The notes below the pieces were generated by a model that did not search any database, was not told where the DNA came from, and worked only from the letters and a program-made list of their open reading frames with translations. From assembly GCF_014154935.1 (NCBI RefSeq), contig NZ_JACEHH010000038.1:25766-89765 (forward strand): 64,000 bases of DNA, written 5' to 3'. The DNA is from Stieleria mannarensis. GTDB taxonomy: Bacteria > Planctomycetota > Planctomycetia > Pirellulales > Pirellulaceae. Positions 43,656 through 51,158 of this stretch are shown piece after piece. Every line of letters begins with the position of its first letter. Positions within the stretch are counted from its first letter, which is position 1. The position numbers and the translations under genes were made by a program.

Positions 43656-45039
43656 AGGAAAGGCTTCCCCATTCGGACTGCGACGAAAGCAGGGTAAGAA
43701 TCATCCCGTCCCACAACGCGGCGGTCTGTTGCATGGCGACACCGGCGATGTGCTTGGCCGGTCTTCCGCCAATCGGCAGCGCGATCCCGCCGTCGTCGGA
43801 CCGCCACCAGTAACTCGAATCCGCTTGAGCGATCCGACCGCCGGGCAAGAGCATCGGGACGGTGTCCATCCACGGCGCCCGACCCAACGTTTCGCGGTAA
43901 CTGTCCAGCGGCGGTGTCGTCGTGACCGGCCAGGACATTTCATCGACGGCTCGGGAGGGATCGCCGCTTTTTCGCTCGGCAATCACCGCACGAACAGGAT
44001 GCCGTGCGGGATAGAACGCCAACTCCGCTTCAAACCGTTCCCCGACCGCAAACGTGCTGCTTCGATTGCCAAGTGAAGCGGGAAAGAAATCCAGCAACAA
44101 CGCGAACCGAAGTCCGTCTCCCAGGTTCATCAGCCAAGTCGCCTGACTGACCAAACCGTCGCGTCGTGTCGTCACTTGCTCCCCGACCACCTCCCAAATC
44201 GCCGCCACTCGGGTTGCGTGCTGCAATTCCAAGATCGAGTCGCGGGTTTCGCTACTTCCGACCAACCGCGTCAACTCTGCGTCCTCTTGATTCGCTTTCC
44301 AGGCTCGGCAAATCAGCACGATGCGTCCGAGTTCTTGAATCAGCAGATCGAGCCGCCGATCGCCGGAGACCTGCATCAGCCGTGACGGCAATTCGTCCAA
44401 CCGGCTGGCCATCGCTTGAGCCTTGGCGTCCACCAACCGCGCCGCGATCGTTCGGCAACGCGCATTCGGATCGCTCAGGAACGCCGCCAGTCCGCCTCGA
44501 ACTTGATCCTCGGTCCACTGCTGCAATTCATCGATCCCCGCCGCAATCGACTTGCGAGTGGCTTTGGCGCGTTTCTCGGCGGCCGCTTTGCGTCGTGCCT
44601 CGGCCTTGGGATCCAGCGGCTTGTTCTGCTCCGCTTGTTGGGCGACCGCCAGGCTCTTGCCGGCTTTGCTGACGGACTTCTCGTCCGACTTGCCCCGCGC
44701 ACTGCCGCTCGTGTTGCGGCGACGCCCCGACCAATCGTTCACCCACTGAGGCGTTTCGCCATCGGCAAACGGCGCTGGATCCTCGACGTACATCCACATC
44801 AGCGCCAGCACGTGCTTGCAAGGATACTTGCGTGAGGGGCACGTGCATTTGTAACCCGCGTTGGAATTGTCAAAGACCGTGCGATAGGGATTAGCGCCGC
44901 TGCCTTGGCATTCACCCCAGACCAGATCGCCGTGCCGAGTCAGCGCGGGCCACTTGCTGGGCTTCATCAGCTTGTTCGCTGCATTGAGCGAAGCCTGATC
45001 TGGCGCTAGCTCCGTGATCTTGCTGGTCGTCAATGACAT
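43645..45039 (-). CDS. SWIM zinc-finger protein of MoxR module
   Basis: This 464-residue cytoplasmic protein has a SWIM zinc finger at about residues 60-85 (KCTCPSRKYPCKHVLALMWM: CxCx(n)CxH). It is preceded by GDLVWGECQGSGANPYRTVF and followed by a lysine- and alanine-rich coiled linker (AEARRKAAAEKRAKATRKS). The C-terminal half (about 200-464) is a domain of unknown fold with repeated tryptophans (PWMDTVPMLLPGGRIAQADS). SWIM fingers bind DNA or proteins. As first gene of the operon it is likely to be the recognition part of the module. It begins 200 bases from the divergent nucleoside hydrolase gene, where both promoters should lie. Confidence 0.88.
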   Translation of the reverse strand: MSLTTSKITELAPDQASLNAANKLMKPSKWPALTRHGDLVWGECQGSGANPYRTVFDNSNAGYKCTCPSRKYPCKHVLALMWMYVEDPAPFADGETPQWVNDWSGRRRNTSGSARGKSDEKSVSKAGKSLAVAQQAEQNKPLDPKAEARRKAAAEKRAKATRKSIAAGIDELQQWTEDQVRGGLAAFLSDPNARCRTIAARLVDAKAQAMASRLDELPSRLMQVSGDRRLDLLIQELGRIVLICRAWKANQEDAELTRLVGSSETRDSILELQHATRVAAIWEVVGEQVTTRRDGLVSQATWLMNLGDGLRFALLLDFFPASLGNRSSTFAVGERFEAELAFYPARHPVRAVIAERKSGDPSRAVDEMSWPVTTTPPLDSYRETLGRAPWMDTVPMLLPGGRIAQADSSYWWRSDDGGIALPIGGRPAKHIAGVAMQQTAALWDGMILTLLSSQSEWGSLSYGE

Positions 45040-45239
45040 CGCCGCACCCGATCGGCATCGTTGTTTGAACGGGCCAATGTTTCAACCAATCGATCGCGCC
45101 CGCCTGTCCGTCCACGCGGGCATTGTCGCTGATTTCCGAGGGGCAAACAATTCCCCATGGTCTCCGCGATCCAGGTAGGATAGAAGCGAGATCCGAGGAC
45201 GCATCCACCGAGAAACACGACAACGAGAGAAACAATCGG

Positions 45240-46238
45240 ATGATTCGAATCAACATTGGAATTGGCGTGGCGCTGCTCTGGGCGGCGATGGCAATCTGCG
45301 CCGCGGCCGAGGACGGCCAAAAAATCCGCCTGCTGATCGACTCGGACGCAAACAACGAGACGGATGATCAACACGCGATTGCCTATGCCTTACTGAGCAA
45401 AGACAGCTTCGAAGTGGAAGGGATCACGGTCAACCAAACCCACAACGGCGGCGACGTGGACGAACAGATGGCCGAAGCCGTGCGTGTCGTCGAACTCTGT
45501 GGCTTTCATCCACGATTGCCCATGCTGAAAGGGGCCAACGGTCGCTTTTCAGAAATCCTGCCGCACATTCACGACGACAACTATGACGGTAAAGAAGCGG
45601 TCGAATTCATTGTCGCCCAAGCCAAGAAACCGTCCGACCGTAAACTGGTGCTGTTGCCGATCGGAAAACTGACCAACATCGCCTTGGCGCTCGCCAAAGC
45701 CCCGTCGATCATTCCCAACGTCAAGATCGTCTGGCTGGGGTCCAACTATCCCGGCCCCGGCGAGTACAACATGACCGCGGATTTGACTTGTATCGACTAC
45801 GTGCTGTCATTGCCGGTGGAATTTGAAATGGTGACGGTCCGCTACAACGATCCTTCGGGCAGCTGGGGCGTGAAGGCCTATCAGCAGGACATCTTTGACA
45901 AAATGCCCGGAAAGGGCCCGAAAGTCGACGCCGTGATCCAAGGGCGTCACGGAGGCACCTTCACGACCTTGGGCGACTATTCGGTCAACCTGTATCAGCA
46001 TGCGTCCCAGCATGGTGATCCGCCGTTCCGATCGTTCTTTGACGCCACGGCGGTTGCGGTCCTGAAAGACCCCGGATTGGGCAAGGCCGTCGAAATCCCT
46101 CGCCCCGCGCTTCACGACCGTGGTTGGGTGGATCGCCCAAAGAATCCCGTCAAAATGGTGCTGTGGGAAGACTTTGACGGACCGGCCATCATGCAGGACT
46201 TTTTCAACGTGATCGACGCCGCGACACCCAAACGCTAG
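45240..46238 (+). CDS. Secreted nucleoside hydrolase family protein
   Basis: This 332-residue protein starts at ATG 45240 with GAGAG upstream and a signal peptide (MIRINIGIGVALLWAAMAIC, cleaved near AAAED). The calcium-binding motif of nucleoside hydrolases is present in the form LIDSDANNETDDQHAIAYAL, then VEGITVNQTHNGG and KLVLLPIGKLTNIALAL. The late DATAVAVLKDP places the final metal-binding aspartate. These enzymes cut the N-glycosidic bond of nucleosides for base salvage. A secreted form probably takes nucleosides from outside the cell. It is a single gene, divergent from the SWIM operon. Confidence 0.9.
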   Translation: MIRINIGIGVALLWAAMAICAAAEDGQKIRLLIDSDANNETDDQHAIAYALLSKDSFEVEGITVNQTHNGGDVDEQMAEAVRVVELCGFHPRLPMLKGANGRFSEILPHIHDDNYDGKEAVEFIVAQAKKPSDRKLVLLPIGKLTNIALALAKAPSIIPNVKIVWLGSNYPGPGEYNMTADLTCIDYVLSLPVEFEMVTVRYNDPSGSWGVKAYQQDIFDKMPGKGPKVDAVIQGRHGGTFTTLGDYSVNLYQHASQHGDPPFRSFFDATAVAVLKDPGLGKAVEIPRPALHDRGWVDRPKNPVKMVLWEDFDGPAIMQDFFNVIDAATPKR

Positions 46239-46347
46239 TGGTGCGTCACAGATTGCGAGTCAAGTAGTGGACGAGGCGACGAGTCCGTTCGAAATGTGCA
46301 CCGCGAGGACTCCTCGCGTCGTCCACTCCCCCCTTTCCCGAGCGAGC

Positions 46348-46420
46348 GTCGCCGTGTTCTCCGAACTCGGCGGACAAAAGCGAAGCTTTACCCCGCGCCG
46401 ACCTCGGAGAGGACGGCGAC
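46348..46420. repeat. Long palindromic repeat, family B, copy 2
   Basis: Left arm GTCGCCGTGTTCTCCGAACT, centre CAAAAGCGAAGCTTTACCCC, right arm GACCTCGGAGAGGACGGCGA. It is preceded by GAGCGAGC, as copy 3 is. Copies 2 and 3 flank the DUF1080 remnant. Confidence 0.7.
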
Positions 46421-46433
46421 TGTCGGGCTAGTC

Positions 46434-46510
46434 TTTAATCACCTTGACCCCATAGAGGGCGACGGTGACGTGTCAGTCGACCATCATCAGCTCATCGGTT
46501 TTCCATAGCC
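46434..46510 (-). pseudogene. Remnant of a second DUF1080 gene
   Basis: On the minus strand this stretch aligns with the region of the intact DUF1080 gene coding for TYDLTLVDRHVTVVLNGVKV (46755-46830). The remnant reads approximately DELMMVD-stop-HVTVALYGVKVIKD-stop, so two stops interrupt it. Only about 75 bases survive, between two copies of repeat family B. It is most simply a leftover of a tandem duplication or of a lost paralogue. Confidence 0.6.
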
Positions 46511-46533
46511 CCCATTTTCCCAGTCGAGCGAGC

Positions 46534-46609
46534 GTCGCCGTGTTCTCCGAACTCGGCGGGCAAAAGCGAAGCTTTGCCCCCCCGCGCCGACCTCGGAGAG
46601 GACGGCGAC
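46534..46609. repeat. Long palindromic repeat, family B, copy 3
   Basis: Nearly identical to copy 2 (GTCGCCGTGTTCTCCGAACT; centre AAAAGCGAAGCTTTGCCCCC; right arm GACCTCGGAGAGGACGGCGA). It ends 8 bases after the stop codon of the DUF1080 gene on the minus strand, a position suited to a transcript end. Confidence 0.7.
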
Positions 46610-46616
46610 TGTCCGG

Positions 46617-47603
46617 CTACTCACCGATCACCGGAGCCAGGTAGATGTCGCGGTACATCACGCTCGTGTGGTCGCCTTGCAGGTGAATCGGTCCGGGCTG
46701 TGTGGGGTCGGTGAACACCGCGCCGCCAGTCGGGCCGACGACGGGCTGGTTGTCGATGACCTTGACGCCGTTCAAAACGACGGTGACGTGGCGGTCGACC
46801 AGCGTCAGGTCATAGGTCTGCCACTGACCGCCTTCCTTGCCGGCGTTCACCGAGGGCGCGATTTGCCCAAAGATCGCGCCGACGCCCTGCTTGCCCTGCA
46901 TCCGGCTGTCACGATCGACGACTTGGGCTTCGTACATGCCGCGCAAGTAAACGCCACTATTGAGAGCCTGGCCGATGTTGAATTCGATGTGCAGCCAAAA
47001 GTCTTCAAAGACCGCGTCGGTGCGTAGATTGGCGTAGGCCCCCGTAGCACTAAAATCGGTCTTCGGCGTCGTGTTGACCAGCAAGCCGTCTTGAACGCCC
47101 CAGCCCATGACCTTCTCCGGCTCGTGTGCCCGCCAACCCGTCAGGTCTTTCCCATTGAACAACCGGATCGGGTGCCCGAATCGGACCTTGGACAGATCGG
47201 GCGGCGTGGAGGGCACGGGTGGAATCTTCTTGCCGGTGAACTCGTCGCGACGAACCGTGCCGTCCTTTGCCGTGGAAATGATCACACCGTTCAATTTTTC
47301 ATTCTCGACCCCGACGTCGACGGTTTTGACATCCGTCGCTTTCTTGTTCTGCCGCAACGTGAATGTCAAACGTCCGTCAACTACTTTGACGTCTTGATGT
47401 GGACCTTCCGGACCGACGTGCAATCGCAACAGGACCTCCGGTTTGTCACCGAGCTGTTTGACGCTCATCCAAGCGGGCGTCTGGGAGTCCAACTGAAGCG
47501 ACCAGTCACCGACCAGCTGGTCGGCGGCTTGAGTGTTCGCCGGAGTGATCAAACACAGGACAACGAGGGCTGGAAGGACGCGGTGTATGATTGGTTGCAT
47601 CAT
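46617..47603 (-). CDS. Secreted DUF1080 (3-keto-disaccharide hydrolase-like) protein
   Basis: This 328-residue exported protein has a signal peptide (HRVLPALVVLCLITPANTQA). The C-terminal DUF1080 domain (about 145-326) has the concanavalin-like beta-sandwich pattern: IRLFNGKDLTGWRAHEPEKV, YANLRTDAVFEDFWLHIEFN, ALNSGVYLRGMYEAQVVD and PIHLQGDHTSVMYRDIYLAP. Some DUF1080 proteins hydrolyse 3-keto-disaccharides; others bind carbohydrates. The N-terminal 120 residues form a separate beta domain. It is preceded by a MITE-like element in the promoter region. A remnant of a paralogue lies 100 bases past its stop. Confidence 0.92.
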   Translation of the reverse strand: MMQPIIHRVLPALVVLCLITPANTQAADQLVGDWSLQLDSQTPAWMSVKQLGDKPEVLLRLHVGPEGPHQDVKVVDGRLTFTLRQNKKATDVKTVDVGVENEKLNGVIISTAKDGTVRRDEFTGKKIPPVPSTPPDLSKVRFGHPIRLFNGKDLTGWRAHEPEKVMGWGVQDGLLVNTTPKTDFSATGAYANLRTDAVFEDFWLHIEFNIGQALNSGVYLRGMYEAQVVDRDSRMQGKQGVGAIFGQIAPSVNAGKEGGQWQTYDLTLVDRHVTVVLNGVKVIDNQPVVGPTGGAVFTDPTQPGPIHLQGDHTSVMYRDIYLAPVIGE

Positions 47604-47642
47604 GGTGATGCTCTCCGTAGTAGTGCTCAGATGCTGCTGAAC

Positions 47643-47772
47643 TGGACAGCGTCACTGGATACAAAATACATCGTGAATCGCCGTGTGAATGTCGCTACCT
47701 TCGCCAGAAGGTGGTTCTCCAGCGTTTTCCACGCTCTGGCGAGCGTAGCTACATCCAAAGGGACACTGTCCA
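47643..47772. mobile_element. MITE/REP-like element, family A, full copy 2
   Basis: Ends are TGGACAGCGTCACTGGATAC at the left and, read in reverse, TGGACAGTGTCCCTTTGGAT at the right. Inside are the facing hairpins ACCTTCgccaGAAGGT and CGCTCtggcGAGCG in the opposite order to copy 1, so the element is inverted. It lies between the starts of the divergent DUF1080 gene and the ECF sigma gene. No coding capacity. Confidence 0.7.
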
Positions 47773-47794
47773 ATGAGCGAGTCATTTTGACAAA

Positions 47795-47828
47795 ATCTGC
47801 CTCGGAAATTGATTTTTCTGAGGCAGAT
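47795..47828 (+). promoter_or_regulatory. Strong hairpin upstream of ECF sigma gene
   Basis: ATCTGCCTC is paired with GAGGCAGAT; inside, GAAA pairs with TTTC around a TTGATT loop, with one G-T contact between. This gives a stem of about 14 bp ending 52 bases before the sigma-factor ATG. It could be a terminator protecting the sigma operon from upstream transcription, or a leader structure. Confidence 0.5.
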
Positions 47829-47880
47829 CTCCGAATTTCGGCGGCTAATACGTGACGCCCCGCCTTTTTAGCTGCCCACG

Positions 47881-48408
47881 ATGCCGACCGAACTCGATTT
47901 CGTTTCCGAATATTCCCGCTGGGAGAATGAAGTGTACCGCTTCATTCTGTCCCTGGTGCCGCATCGCCCCGATGCGGATGAATTGATGCAGGAGACGGCG
48001 AAAACGCTGTGGACGAAGTACTTTCAGGCGGAGGAGCCGATTCGTTCGTTCAAAGCATGGGCTTGCCAGATCGCATTTTACGAAGTGCTGCGTTACCGAA
48101 AGTCCAAGGCTCGCGAGCGGTTGAATTTTTCCCAGGACGTGATCGAGCAATTGGCGAACGCCCGTCGGCAACACGACGACGCACTGACCGAGCGCCGCGT
48201 CGCCTTGCAGGCGTGCTTGCAAGAGTTGAAGTGGCCGGACATCGAATTGCTGCGCACTCGCTATGGCATCACTCCCGACGAAGTCTCCGCCGCGACGGAC
48301 AGTCCGGCCGGCCAGCCGATCACCAATGCAATGAGCAAACGTTTGCAACGTGTGCGGCGAATGCTGGCACATTGTGTCGAAAAACGAATCGCCGGAGGGA
48401 CGCTATGA
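47881..48408 (+). CDS. ECF sigma factor, Rhodopirellula/Verrucomicrobium family
   Basis: This 175-residue ECF sigma factor belongs to the branch described as TIGR02989 (Rhodopirellula/Verrucomicrobium family). Region 2 reads FILSLVPHRPDADELMQETA, then FKAWACQIAFYEVLRYRKSK. Region 4 is short, with LLRTRYGITPDEVSAATDSP and NAMSKRLQRVRRML. Its TGA overlaps the ATG of the FecR-like gene (ATGA), with GGAGGG ahead, so the pair is translationally coupled. It should be held inactive by that partner and released by an envelope signal. The next two genes encode DUF1552 and DUF1592 proteins. Confidence 0.93.
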   Translation: MPTELDFVSEYSRWENEVYRFILSLVPHRPDADELMQETAKTLWTKYFQAEEPIRSFKAWACQIAFYEVLRYRKSKARERLNFSQDVIEQLANARRQHDDALTERRVALQACLQELKWPDIELLRTRYGITPDEVSAATDSPAGQPITNAMSKRLQRVRRMLAHCVEKRIAGGTL

Positions 48409-49796
48409 GTGGTCCGAACGGATCCGAAACGATGCCGTTGTTCGAAGCGGTCCACGACCAGATCGCCTCGGACGAGGACGTCGCTGCGCTGGATGATTGG
48501 TTGCGGGACAATCCCGATGGCCAGCGGCAATACCTGGAATTTGTCGACATGCAGCATGAGATCGAAAGGCAGATTGCAGGTGTTTTCTCACGCGGGCCCG
48601 ACTCGAGGACCGAAAACGCGACGTCGAAAGCCGCAGCGGACGGGTTTTTGTTTCCGATCCACTCGGTGCGTTGGAAGGTTTTTGCCATTGCCGCCTCGCT
48701 GTTGGCGGCTGTCGGCATTGGGTGGTGGGGAAACAGCCGACTGGACGACAAACCGATTGCGGCGATCGATTTGGATGCTTCACCGGTCAGCCGCGTCCTC
48801 GGCATCGTCACCGCGTCCGAGAATGGGCTGGCCTACTCGGGCCGGCGAAAGCTTGAATCCGGAAGCGCGTTGCGAAGCGGTCGGGTGGATCTTCAGTCGG
48901 GCAGCATGAAGATCCGGATGGAATCAGGCGTCGAGCTGTTCCTTGCCGGACCGTCCCAGATCGAGATGAATGATCCACTGCAAGTTCAATTGGTCTCGGG
49001 CACGGTGACCGCCGAGGTGCCCGATTCCGTCATCGGGTTTGCAGTGAAAGTCCCCGGTCTGAACGTTGTGGATCTGGGCACCTCGTTCGGTGTCAGCTTG
49101 CCAGCGAATGGCCAGGCAAAGGTTCACGTGTTTGACGGTGTGGTCGATGCGGAAGTTGAACGCAGCCAACAACGCGTCCGGCTGAAAGACCGACAGACCG
49201 TCCTGTTTGATGGAACCTCGGTGGCCGAATCCAGCTACGATCAAGATCTGTTCGTGCAGCCTGGAATGAATCGTGACGCCATCCCGACGACGACCGGCGA
49301 CGTGCGGTTCCTGCACACCCCGCCGACTTCGGTTCGCGTCGGACAATTCGAACACGACCTCGTGCTCTGCTTCAAAGAACGCACGGAATCGACATTGCTG
49401 GAAACGGACTTGCCGGTCAGCCTGGATGCTCCGGGGCACTACCGGGTCAAACCCCGCTGGCAGAATTTTGGCGCGGTGCCCCGCGGCACTTTGGTCGACA
49501 GCTACTTCATCCATCTCGATGCGATCGGCCCTGAAAAACGAACCCGCGAAGGATCGATCACGTTCAACCGCCCGATCCTTGGCGTCGTGTTCTCTAGCAG
49601 TCTGCTCAAGGGCCAAAACGAAATCTTTGGTGATCCGAGAACCGCTTACGTCACCGATCGAACCAATCCCAAATCGGACCCCACGTTGGAAAACGAAACG
49701 ATCACGCTTTCGGCGGATCGACGCACGATCCGATTCAGTTGGCGGATCCGTTCCCGCAGCGATCAAGTCCGTGTCTTCGTCGCCGCCGATCGTTAA
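48405..49796 (+). CDS. FecR-like anti-sigma membrane protein
   Basis: This 463-residue protein has a cytoplasmic N-terminal anti-sigma part (LFEAVHDQIASDEDVAALDD; WLRDNPDGQRQYLEFVDMQH), one membrane segment (about 90-107, WKVFAIAASLLAAVGIGWWG), and a periplasmic FecR domain with VDLQSGSMKIRMESGVELFL, PSQIEMNDPLQVQLVSGTVT and NVVDLGTSFGVSL. FecR proteins hold ECF sigma factors and respond to events in the envelope. The last 170 residues are a beta-rich domain with no name. It overlaps the sigma gene by 4 bases. Confidence 0.9.
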   Translation: MSGPNGSETMPLFEAVHDQIASDEDVAALDDWLRDNPDGQRQYLEFVDMQHEIERQIAGVFSRGPDSRTENATSKAAADGFLFPIHSVRWKVFAIAASLLAAVGIGWWGNSRLDDKPIAAIDLDASPVSRVLGIVTASENGLAYSGRRKLESGSALRSGRVDLQSGSMKIRMESGVELFLAGPSQIEMNDPLQVQLVSGTVTAEVPDSVIGFAVKVPGLNVVDLGTSFGVSLPANGQAKVHVFDGVVDAEVERSQQRVRLKDRQTVLFDGTSVAESSYDQDLFVQPGMNRDAIPTTTGDVRFLHTPPTSVRVGQFEHDLVLCFKERTESTLLETDLPVSLDAPGHYRVKPRWQNFGAVPRGTLVDSYFIHLDAIGPEKRTREGSITFNRPILGVVFSSSLLKGQNEIFGDPRTAYVTDRTNPKSDPTLENETITLSADRRTIRFSWRIRSRSDQVRVFVAADR

Positions 49797-49878
49797 TCCC
49801 ACCCCGTCCTGGCCGGAAGCATCCTGACGGCCAGCGAACCGCATTCCCCACGCCCTCCAATTGGAGACTCATTTCCCA

Positions 49879-51147
49879 ATGTTTGACCGCAGATCAATCC
49901 TCCAAGCTTTCGGCGGAACACTGACCCTGCCGATGCTGGAATCGACGGCCTCCGCCGCATCCCCCGCGTCCGCCACAACACCAACGCGATTGTTGATCGT
50001 GGCGAATCCCTTCGGAGCCCACCCGGAACACTTCTTTCCCGCCGAGTTTGGAACGGACTTTCATTTCCCGAAAACGTTGAGTTCGCTCGAGTGGCTACGC
50101 GACCGGATCAGTATCCTTTCGCACACCGACCACAACATGAAGAGTGGTCACGGCCGCGAGATCGCCTTTCTAAGTGGCGTGTTGCCGGAAACAAGCGCGG
50201 CGTTTCCTGAGAAAAACATGTCGATCGACCAGATCGTCGCCCGGCACACCGGAACCCACACGCGTTTTGCTTCGGTCAATGCCTGTCTGGAACGCAGCAT
50301 CCGACTCAGTTGGAACGCCAACGGTGTCGACATCAAACCGTTCACCGGCGCACAACGGATGTATGACCATCTGTTTTTGAACCTGACCGCACAACAGCGG
50401 CAACAGCGCCGGCAATTGTTACAGCAAAATCGCAGCATTCTGGACGCCGTGCGGGAACAGTTTTCCGGTGTCCGCAAGCGGGCATCGAAAAATGATCAGG
50501 CGCGACTGGATCTGTACGCGAATTCTTTGCGCGACCTGGAACAAAACCTGGTCGACCGCCAACAGTGGGTCGATCGCGACAAGCCCAAGTTTGATCTCTC
50601 GGGCTACTTTACCGGCAGCGACATCACGATCGACAACCGATACAACGCCGTGTTCGACATGGTCGCCTACGCGTTTCAAACCGATCTGACCCGCGTGGCG
50701 ACGATCGGTTTCTCACCCGAGCTGTCCTACACCGATGTGATGGGCGTCACTCGCGGTTACCACGCCTGCACGCACAACGGCAAAAAGGAAGACACCGTTG
50801 CGGAACTGGTGGCGATCGAGTCGTTCCAAATCGCGCAACTGTCGCGATGTCTGAAAAAGCTGGATGAAATCCCCGAACCTCGTGCCGACGGCAGCATGCT
50901 GGATCACACCGTCGTCCTGTTCGGCAGCGGCATGGGATACGGCGGCACCCACTCCAACCGCAACCTGCCGGTTCTGGTCGCCGGTGGCGGTTTCAATCAC
51001 TGCGGGCACGTCGACACCCGCGATGCCGGCGGTGACAACATGCCGTTGTGCAACCTGTTCTTAACCTTGCTCCGGCGGTTCGGCTTGGAATACGACCAAT
51101 TCAACCAGAGCAGCGGTTCATTTGATTTCGCAACCGGAAAGGCCTAA
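49879..51147 (+). CDS. Secreted DUF1552 family protein
   Basis: This 422-residue exported protein starts at ATG 49879 with a twin-arginine-like MFDRRSILQAFGGTLTLPML. The DUF1552 domain contains RLLIVANPFGAHPEHFFP, SILSHTDHNMKSGHGREIAF, ERSIRLSWNANGVDIKPFTG, LDLYANSLRDLEQNLVDRQQ, and late TVVLFGSGMGYGGTHSNRNL with GGGFNHCGH. The fold is like alkaline phosphatase or sulfatase. DUF1552 genes in planctomycetes stand next to DUF1592 genes, as here, and the two probably form an envelope complex or work together on polysaccharide breakdown. The in-frame TTG at 49861 is a less likely start. Confidence 0.92.
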   Translation: MFDRRSILQAFGGTLTLPMLESTASAASPASATTPTRLLIVANPFGAHPEHFFPAEFGTDFHFPKTLSSLEWLRDRISILSHTDHNMKSGHGREIAFLSGVLPETSAAFPEKNMSIDQIVARHTGTHTRFASVNACLERSIRLSWNANGVDIKPFTGAQRMYDHLFLNLTAQQRQQRRQLLQQNRSILDAVREQFSGVRKRASKNDQARLDLYANSLRDLEQNLVDRQQWVDRDKPKFDLSGYFTGSDITIDNRYNAVFDMVAYAFQTDLTRVATIGFSPELSYTDVMGVTRGYHACTHNGKKEDTVAELVAIESFQIAQLSRCLKKLDEIPEPRADGSMLDHTVVLFGSGMGYGGTHSNRNLPVLVAGGGFNHCGHVDTRDAGGDNMPLCNLFLTLLRRFGLEYDQFNQSSGSFDFATGKA

Positions 51148-51158
51148 GGAGATTCTTG

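Noticed and set aside
47643..47772. Insertion sequence with its own transposase
   Set aside because: Only 130 bases and no coding frame; a non-autonomous element fits better.
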